Assembly: GCF_014803385.1 (NCBI RefSeq)
Contig: NZ_JACYFC010000002.1
Location: 1-64,000, forward strand
Source of the DNA: Marinomonas colpomeniae
GTDB lineage: Bacteria; Pseudomonadota; Gammaproteobacteria; Pseudomonadales; Marinomonadaceae
Direction of reading: 5' to 3'
Length of the DNA stretch: 64,000 nt
A program made the position numbers and the translations under genes. The notes under the pieces are model-generated. The model was not told the origin of the DNA. It saw only the letters and a program-made list of their open reading frames with translations, and did no database searches. This document shows, in pieces, positions 58,686 to 64,000 of the stretch. How positions within the stretch are numbered: position 1 is the first letter of the stretch; each line of letters begins with the position of its first letter.

Positions 58686-59562
58686 TCACACGGTTGGCCG
58701 TAAAACCTCTGGCCTAGATAAAGTCTTACGCTTTGCCTTGTATGCGGTTTTAATCATTGTCGCAGCTTTCTATTTGATGCCGTTTGTCGTCATGCTGATT
58801 ACGTCTCTCAAGGATGTAGAAGAAATTCGTACTGGAACCTTGCTTTCTTTACCTACCTCACTGCATTTTGATTCTTGGTCAAAAGCTTGGTCTGGTGCTT
58901 GTACTGGTAGTAGTTGTGAAGGTATTTCACCTTACTTGATGAATTCATTTCAAATTGTGATTCCTGCGGTGGTGATTTCAACTCTATTAGGAGCGATAAA
59001 CGGTTACGTTATTTCACTCTGGAAATTCCGTGGTAGTGATATCTTTTTCGCTGCGTTATTAGTGGGTTGCTTCATTCCATTCCAAGTTATTTTGTTACCT
59101 ATGGCACGTACATTGGGCTGGTTGGGCATTGCAAACACAACAATGGGCCTAGTGTTTGTTCACGTTATTTATGGATTAGCGTTTACTACTCTATTTTTCC
59201 GTAACTTTTATCAGTCTATCCCTAACGAATTAGTAAAAGCAGCTCGTTTAGATGGTGCTGGTTTCTTTACCATTTTTTACCGCATTATTTTGCCTGTCTC
59301 CACGCCCATTATTGTGGTGACTGTGATCTGGCAGTTTACTCAAGTGTGGAATGATTTCTTATTTGGCGTGGCCTTCTCTGGTTTTGACACTCAACCAGTC
59401 ACCGTTGCGCTCAATAACTTGGTCAACACCAGTTTTGGCGGTAAAGAGTACAACGTAGACATGGCTGCAGCGATTATCGCAGCACTACCCACACTCGCGG
59501 TTTACGTGTTTGCAGGTAAATACTTTGTTCGTGGCTTAACCGCTGGTGCGGTGAAGGGCTAA
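58678..59562 (+). CDS. Sugar ABC transporter permease (GtsC-like)
   Basis: 294 residues, six helices, EAA loop KAARLDGAGFFTIFYRIILP and C-terminal YFVRGLTAGAVKG, common to MalG-type permeases. The start lies inside the end of the previous gene with GAGGTG upstream, so translation is coupled. Confidence 0.88.
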   Translation: MSNHTVGRKTSGLDKVLRFALYAVLIIVAAFYLMPFVVMLITSLKDVEEIRTGTLLSLPTSLHFDSWSKAWSGACTGSSCEGISPYLMNSFQIVIPAVVISTLLGAINGYVISLWKFRGSDIFFAALLVGCFIPFQVILLPMARTLGWLGIANTTMGLVFVHVIYGLAFTTLFFRNFYQSIPNELVKAARLDGAGFFTIFYRIILPVSTPIIVVTVIWQFTQVWNDFLFGVAFSGFDTQPVTVALNNLVNTSFGGKEYNVDMAAAIIAALPTLAVYVFAGKYFVRGLTAGAVKG

Positions 59563-59583
59563 CTAACTAGACTCAAACCTTCT

Positions 59584-59604
59584 AGATTAAAGAATCTTTA
59601 ATCT
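59584..59604. repeat. 21-bp palindrome between permease and ATPase genes
   Basis: AGATTAAAGA-a-TCTTTAATCT is a perfect palindrome around one base in the 130-base gap before the ATPase gene. It may be an operator for a separate promoter or a short hairpin. The related words TTTAATCT recur at 59614-59621. Confidence 0.45.
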
Positions 59605-59692
59605 TAAAAAGTATTTAATCTCAAAAAATAAAAACACTCGTGCCTTTTACGTTTCACAGCATGAGTGATTAGACAAAATTTGGAGTAATAAC

Positions 59693-60802
59693 ATGGCTAA
59701 TCTCGTCATTGAAAATGTTAAAAAACGCTACGGCACCACAGAAGTATTAAAAGGTATTAACATCACTATTGAAGCGGGTGAATTTTTAATTTTGGTTGGG
59801 CCATCTGGTTGTGGTAAATCTACACTGATGAACTCTATCGCTGGGCTTGAAGATGTCACTGAAGGCCGTATTTTAATCGCAGACAACGATGTGACTTACA
59901 CCAGTCCAAAAGACCGTGACATCGCTATGGTCTTCCAGTCTTATGCTTTGTACCCAAACATGACGGTTGCACAAAACATCTCATTTGGCTTAGAAATGCG
60001 TAAAGTACCAAAAGAAGAGCGTGAAACCGAAGTACAACGCGTTGCTGATATGTTGCAAATTAGTCATCTTCTAAACCGTAAACCTGCTCAATTGTCTGGT
60101 GGGCAGCGTCAACGTGTCGCCATGGGGCGTGCCTTAGCACGCCGCCCTCAGCTTTATTTGTTTGATGAACCACTTTCCAACCTAGACGCTAAACTACGTG
60201 TAGAAATGCGTACAGAGATCAAGAAGCTGCATAAAAAACTAGGCACAACTATTGTGTATGTAACTCATGATCAAATTGAAGCAATGACCTTAGCGGATCG
60301 TATCGCGGTAATGAAAGACGGCGAAGTTCAGCAACTAGGTACACCGCAAGAGATTTACGACAATCCAGCTAATTTATTTGTTGCTGGCTTCATGGGCTCT
60401 CCAGCCATGAACTTTGTTCCTGTTAACGTCATCTTAAAAGACGACATTCCAATGTTAGAGCTAGCGACCAACTCAGCAGTTGCTTTGCCTTTCCCTAAGC
60501 CAGAATCTTTAACTGCGCACGTAGGTAAAACCATCTTACTTGGTCTACGTCCTGAAATGATCACTGAACCTCAGCCTCATAAAGAAGGTCAACCTTTTGT
60601 AACGACAACGGAAATTGAAGTAGAAGTCACCGAACCAATGGGCGCTGATACGATGATTCTTACTCGTGTAAATGGCGCAGAGATTAATTGTCGTTCAAAT
60701 CCAGCTTACCCAGCAGAATCAGGCTCTATTATTAAAATGATGTTCGACACATCCAAAGCGGTTGTTTTTGATGAAAAATCAGGTGAGCGTCTTGATAAGT
60801 AA
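59693..60802 (+). CDS. Sugar ABC transporter ATP-binding protein (GtsD/UgpC-like)
   Basis: 369-residue ATPase with Walker [10 protein letters not shown], signature [16 protein letters not shown], Walker [22 protein letters not shown] and a C-terminal regulatory OB/TOBE part. GGAG lies upstream of the ATG. Last gene of the operon; in Pseudomonas the porin oprB follows here, but none is present. Confidence 0.92.
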   Translation: MANLVIENVKKRYGTTEVLKGINITIEAGEFLILVGPSGCGKSTLMNSIAGLEDVTEGRILIADNDVTYTSPKDRDIAMVFQSYALYPNMTVAQNISFGLEMRKVPKEERETEVQRVADMLQISHLLNRKPAQLSGGQRQRVAMGRALARRPQLYLFDEPLSNLDAKLRVEMRTEIKKLHKKLGTTIVYVTHDQIEAMTLADRIAVMKDGEVQQLGTPQEIYDNPANLFVAGFMGSPAMNFVPVNVILKDDIPMLELATNSAVALPFPKPESLTAHVGKTILLGLRPEMITEPQPHKEGQPFVTTTEIEVEVTEPMGADTMILTRVNGAEINCRSNPAYPAESGSIIKMMFDTSKAVVFDEKSGERLDK

Positions 60803-60851
60803 TCACCTACACCTTTAGTGAAATAACTGATTTAAAACACCTCTCTAAAAG

Positions 60852-60884
60852 AGCCGTCAGAGTTTTTATCTGACGGCTTTCTTC
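60852..60884 (+). terminator. Terminator of the sugar ABC operon
   Basis: The stem AGCCGTCAGA-gttttta-TCTGACGGCT is followed by TTCTTCTC. Confidence 0.8.
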
Positions 60885-61093
60885 TCTCTATTACTGTTTT
60901 TGATAAAAAACAGCTCTGTTTTTGCACAAATGGTCAAAATTACTGCACAGTGTCTCGAACTTGTCGCAAATATGAGATACATTTTGCTAACTGTAATTAA
61001 CCATGCTGCTCAATAACGCAATTCAATAACTAATAGCGCTGCGATTAATTACTGAAATGACCGACGATTAATACCACATTAGGAAACAACATA

Positions 61094-62701
61094 ATGAAAC
61101 CAATAAAACGCTATCTTCCTCATTTAGCAATAACCGGAATCGCCATTGCTGTAACAGGTTGTTCATCACTAGGTGGATATCAGCCAGCTTGGGAAGCAGA
61201 TCAAGAATATAAAGTAACCATACTTCATACGAATGACCATCATGGTCGCTTCTGGCAAAACAGAAACGGCGAATACGGTATGGCGGCACGTAAGACCTTG
61301 ATCGACAATATTCGTGAAGAAGTTGCTTTAAATGGCGGTTCATCACTACTTTTATCGGGTGGCGACATTAACACTGGCGTACCTGAATCCGATTTACAAA
61401 ATGCAGAGCCTGACTTCAAAGGCATGAACATGCTGAAATACGATGCAATGGCATTAGGTAATCATGAATTTGATAACTCTCGTGACGTGCTAATGCAGCA
61501 ACGTGATTGGGCTGGATTTCCATTCTTATCCGCTAATATCTTGGTAAAAGATACTGGCAAGCCATTATTTGATGCTTATAAAATTTTTGACATCAATAAT
61601 CTAAAAATTGCCGTTGTTGGTTTCACGACAGACGACACTGTAAAAATTGGTAACCCTGAATACTTAGAAGGTCTTAGCATTCTACCTCCTGCAGAAGTCG
61701 CTAAAGATTTGATTCCTAAATTACATAAAAAAGCAGACCTTGTTATCGCAGCGACTCATATGGGTCACTACAAAGATGGTAACTACGGTGGTAATGCACC
61801 AGGTGATGTGACGTTAGCGCGTACGGTTCCTGGTATTGACGTTATCGTTGGTGGACACTCTCAAAACCCACTGTTCGAACCAGATGTACAAAGCGGCACC
61901 TTGATTCTACAAGCTCACGAATGGGGTAAATATGTTGGCCGTTTAGATCTTGTTATCAAAAATGGTGAAATCATTTCTTCTGAGTATCGCCTGATCCCTG
62001 TTAACTTGAAGAAAAAAGTAAAAGACGCTGAAGGCAAATCTGTTCGCGTTTTCATTGAAAATGAAATTGCACAAGACCCTGAAATGTTAGCTATGTTAAC
62101 GCCTTTCCAAGAAAAAGGTCAGACAGAACTTAATGTTGAAATTGGCTTCTCAAACGCTGATTTCATCGGTGATCGTAGTGTTGTTCGTAAACAAGAAACA
62201 AACTTGGGTAACTTAATTGCACGCGCGATGAAAGAAAAAGTAAACGCTGACATTGGTGTAATGAACTCTGGTGGTATCCGTGACGACCTAGCAAAAGGTA
62301 TTGTGACTTATAAAAGCGTTTTACAAGTACAACCTTTCGGTAACACAGTTTCTTACGTTGATCTAAACGCAACAGAATTGACAGATTACCTTTCTGTTAT
62401 TGCTAGCAAAGAAGCAGGGTCTGGCGCATTCGGCCAATTTGATGGTGTTGCGCTTACTCTTGTAGACGGCAAAGCAACCAATATCGTAGTAAATGGCAGC
62501 CCATTAGATGTAAGCAAAACATACCGTGTTGCGATCAATAATTATGTTGCAACAGGTGGTGACGGTTACCCTAAAGTAACAGACCATCCAAACTACGTTA
62601 ACTCTGGTTATGTAGATGCTGATGTTATGGTTGAATACATTCAAAACAACTACCCACTTGATGGTGCTAAGTTTACGCCTACAGGTGCTGTTAAGCGTTA
62701 A
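61094..62701 (+). CDS. Lipoprotein 5'-nucleotidase/UshA-family phosphoesterase
   Basis: 535 residues with a lipoprotein signal peptide (lipobox AVTGC, lipidated Cys23). The metallophosphoesterase domain shows ILHTNDHHGRFW (45-52), SGGDINTGVPESD, GNHEFDNS (about 117-124), ATHMGHY and GGHSQNPLF. The C-terminal 5'-nucleotidase domain has GNLIARAMKEK and MNSGGIRDDLAKG. It would release phosphate and nucleosides, or cleave UDP-sugars, at the cell envelope; E. coli UshA is soluble rather than lipidated. Single gene with its own terminator. Confidence 0.92.
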   Translation: MKPIKRYLPHLAITGIAIAVTGCSSLGGYQPAWEADQEYKVTILHTNDHHGRFWQNRNGEYGMAARKTLIDNIREEVALNGGSSLLLSGGDINTGVPESDLQNAEPDFKGMNMLKYDAMALGNHEFDNSRDVLMQQRDWAGFPFLSANILVKDTGKPLFDAYKIFDINNLKIAVVGFTTDDTVKIGNPEYLEGLSILPPAEVAKDLIPKLHKKADLVIAATHMGHYKDGNYGGNAPGDVTLARTVPGIDVIVGGHSQNPLFEPDVQSGTLILQAHEWGKYVGRLDLVIKNGEIISSEYRLIPVNLKKKVKDAEGKSVRVFIENEIAQDPEMLAMLTPFQEKGQTELNVEIGFSNADFIGDRSVVRKQETNLGNLIARAMKEKVNADIGVMNSGGIRDDLAKGIVTYKSVLQVQPFGNTVSYVDLNATELTDYLSVIASKEAGSGAFGQFDGVALTLVDGKATNIVVNGSPLDVSKTYRVAINNYVATGGDGYPKVTDHPNYVNSGYVDADVMVEYIQNNYPLDGAKFTPTGAVKR

Positions 62702-62765
62702 TATCCATTTCCTAGAAGGCGTGATAGCGCCCTATAGTTAGGATTCTCTAATGCTAGGAGAGGCA

Positions 62766-62808
62766 ATAAAAAATCCCCATAGACATCGTCTACTGGGGAT
62801 TTTTTTGC
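62766..62808 (+). terminator. Bidirectional terminator between nucleotidase and GGDEF-EAL gene
   Basis: AAAAAATCCCCA and TGGGGATTTTTTT surround an inner AGAC-atc-GTCT stem. A/T runs on both sides serve both converging genes. Confidence 0.85.
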
Positions 62809-62858
62809 TTCAGATAAAACGGTAATCAATCATAATTTCCCATTAAAGTAGCTATTTC

Positions 62859-64000
62859 TTATACATGAGAGATCAAAGGAAACCGAACGTTTTCATGTAA
62901 ACATTGGCTGGCCATACTTTCTTCAAGAGGTTTAGAAAAATAATAACCTTGATATCGCGAACAGCCGGCCTGATCTAACAATACCTTTTCCTCTAGATTC
63001 TCCACACCTTCCGCTAAGACGGATAACGCCATATGAGACGCCATGGAAACGATCGTATTAATAATCGAGCTATTACTACTATCACCAGAAAGATCTCTAA
63101 CAAATGACTGATCGATTTTTAATTGAGTGAGCGGAAAATGCTGTATATATCGTAATGACGAATAACCTGTACCAAAGTCATCGATAGAAAAACGTATATT
63201 TAGCTCTTTGAGTTGCCACATTTTTTCAGTCACTGAAGATATCTTTTCTACCAACATACCTTCTGTAATTTCTAGATCCAATAAGCTAGGATCAATTTGA
63301 TGCTTTTCTATTACTTTTTTAATGGTATCGACAAAATCGTCTTTGGCAAATTGATAAGGACTAATGTTAATTGCGATGCTTTCAAACAGAGATGGTAAAC
63401 CTTCTTCCTGCCATATTTTTAATTGTCGGCAAGCATTGTCTAGTACCCAATAACCAACCTCGTCAATTAGTCCAGCTTCTTCAGCCACAGGAATAAAGCG
63501 ACTAGGAGGTACTTGTCCAAGTTCATCATTGAACCAGCGTAATAAGGTTTCAAAACCAATCAATTGACCGTGGGTATTCACTTGAGGCTGATAGACTAGG
63601 ATAAATTCATTTTTGTTTATGGCCCCGTGCAATGCTTTTTCCAGTGCCAGTTTCTCTGCCACTTCTTGGTGCATCTCCTGTCGATAGAAGCAGTATTGAT
63701 TACGCCCTTTCATCTTCGCTTCATACATAGCCGTATCGGCTTGGCGAAGTATCTGAGCATCGTCCTCATTTTCAAACGGAAACAAGCTAATACCAATACT
63801 GGCTGAAATAAACACATCCGTTTCATCTAACCGAAACATTTGTGAGAGTTTGAACAACAACGACTCAGCCAATTGAGTCACTTTATATCGCGCTTCTTCA
63901 AAATTTTTACCGAGCTCAGGAAGCAATAAAACAAACTCATCACCACCAATGCGGACGGCGATCTCAGGCTCAGATAAAGCAGAAATAATGCGCTGGGCGA
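62859..64000 (-). CDS. GGDEF-EAL protein (cyclic-di-GMP), 5' end beyond the window
   Basis: C-terminal 380 residues of a cyclic-di-GMP enzyme; the frame stays open to the window edge. The GGDEF motif is intact (AVRIGGDEFVLLLPEL), upstream of the first in-frame Met at 63926, so that Met is not the start. The EAL domain has FETLLRW in place of EALLRW, NISPYQF, LEITEGMLVE, DDFGTGYSSL, KIDQSFVRDL and EGVENLEE, so the metal-binding and catalytic residues seem present and phosphodiesterase activity is likely. Sensor domains lie outside the window. Confidence 0.93.
   Translation of the reverse strand, partial: AQRIISALSEPEIAVRIGGDEFVLLLPELGKNFEEARYKVTQLAESLLFKLSQMFRLDETDVFISASIGISLFPFENEDDAQILRQADTAMYEAKMKGRNQYCFYRQEMHQEVAEKLALEKALHGAINKNEFILVYQPQVNTHGQLIGFETLLRWFNDELGQVPPSRFIPVAEEAGLIDEVGYWVLDNACRQLKIWQEEGLPSLFESIAINISPYQFAKDDFVDTIKKVIEKHQIDPSLLDLEITEGMLVEKISSVTEKMWQLKELNIRFSIDDFGTGYSSLRYIQHFPLTQLKIDQSFVRDLSGDSSNSSIINTIVSMASHMALSVLAEGVENLEEKVLLDQAGCSRYQGYYFSKPLEESMASQCLHENVRFPLISHV

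Noticed and set aside
62859..63926. Complete gene starting at the Met at 63926
   Set aside because: The frame continues upstream through an intact GGDEF motif to the window edge, so the gene is cut by the window, not complete.
1..64000. Prophage, insertion sequence, CRISPR array or toxin-antitoxin locus
   Set aside because: No transposase, integrase, phage structural gene, regular direct-repeat array or small paired toxin-like genes were seen; gene order is that of core chromosome.

Overview
The window reads as an ordinary chromosomal stretch of an A+T-rich marine gammaproteobacterium. The gene content and order (tkt-epd-pgk-fba, luxPQ-like genes beside mtnN, an agl operon, gltR-gtrS-gts, metX-metW-rdgB-hemW) fit the Oceanospirillales, most likely Marinomonas or a close relative. 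This is an inference from protein character and synteny, not from a search. About 49 protein genes and one tRNA are supported. There is no sign of prophage, insertion sequences or CRISPR.

Left end (1-4.4 kb): the first ~270 bases are the promoter and leader of a ribosomal RNA operon read leftward out of the window. Next come a leftward polyamine/opine-type ABC operon (binding protein, ATPase, two permeases) and a rightward chemoreceptor. From 6.7 to 15 kb lie serA, trmA and a compact four-gene operon: a LuxP-like periplasmic protein, a LuxQ-sized sensor whose kinase and receiver domains look inactivated, mtnN (Pfs) and an unknown beta-rich outer-membrane-type protein. tRNA-Leu(UAG) precedes it. 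From 15 to 21 kb is the leftward central-carbon operon tkt-epd-pgk-fba. metK faces the other way behind a leader with mutually exclusive hairpins.

Middle (22-44.7 kb): rsmE, a TolC-type outer-membrane channel, gshB, a TonB-like protein, then leftward rpoH and ftsY-ftsE-ftsX, then rightward a degenerate M16 protease-like gene with rsmD, a second chemoreceptor, metX-metW, rdgB-hemW, a BCCT osmolyte transporter, a manganese exporter of the GDT1 family behind a yybP-ykoY (Mn2+) riboswitch, and a CBS/DUF294 nucleotidyltransferase gene followed directly by a DnaQ-type exonuclease.

Right end (44.7-64 kb): an alpha-glucoside regulon (aglR, aglA, aglK, aglG, aglF, aglE, all leftward) is followed upstream by a fructokinase. 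Together these suit uptake and splitting of sucrose or similar sugars. A rightward two-component system (GltR/GtrS-like) precedes a sugar ABC operon (gtsABCD-like). A lipoprotein 5'-nucleotidase and the C-terminal part of a GGDEF-EAL protein cut by the window edge end the region.

The candidates most worth follow-up are the LuxPQ-like pseudo-sensor operon fused in context to mtnN (9.4-14.8 kb), the metK leader switch (21.16-21.23 kb), and the complete Mn2+ riboswitch with its readable expression platform (41.31-41.50 kb).
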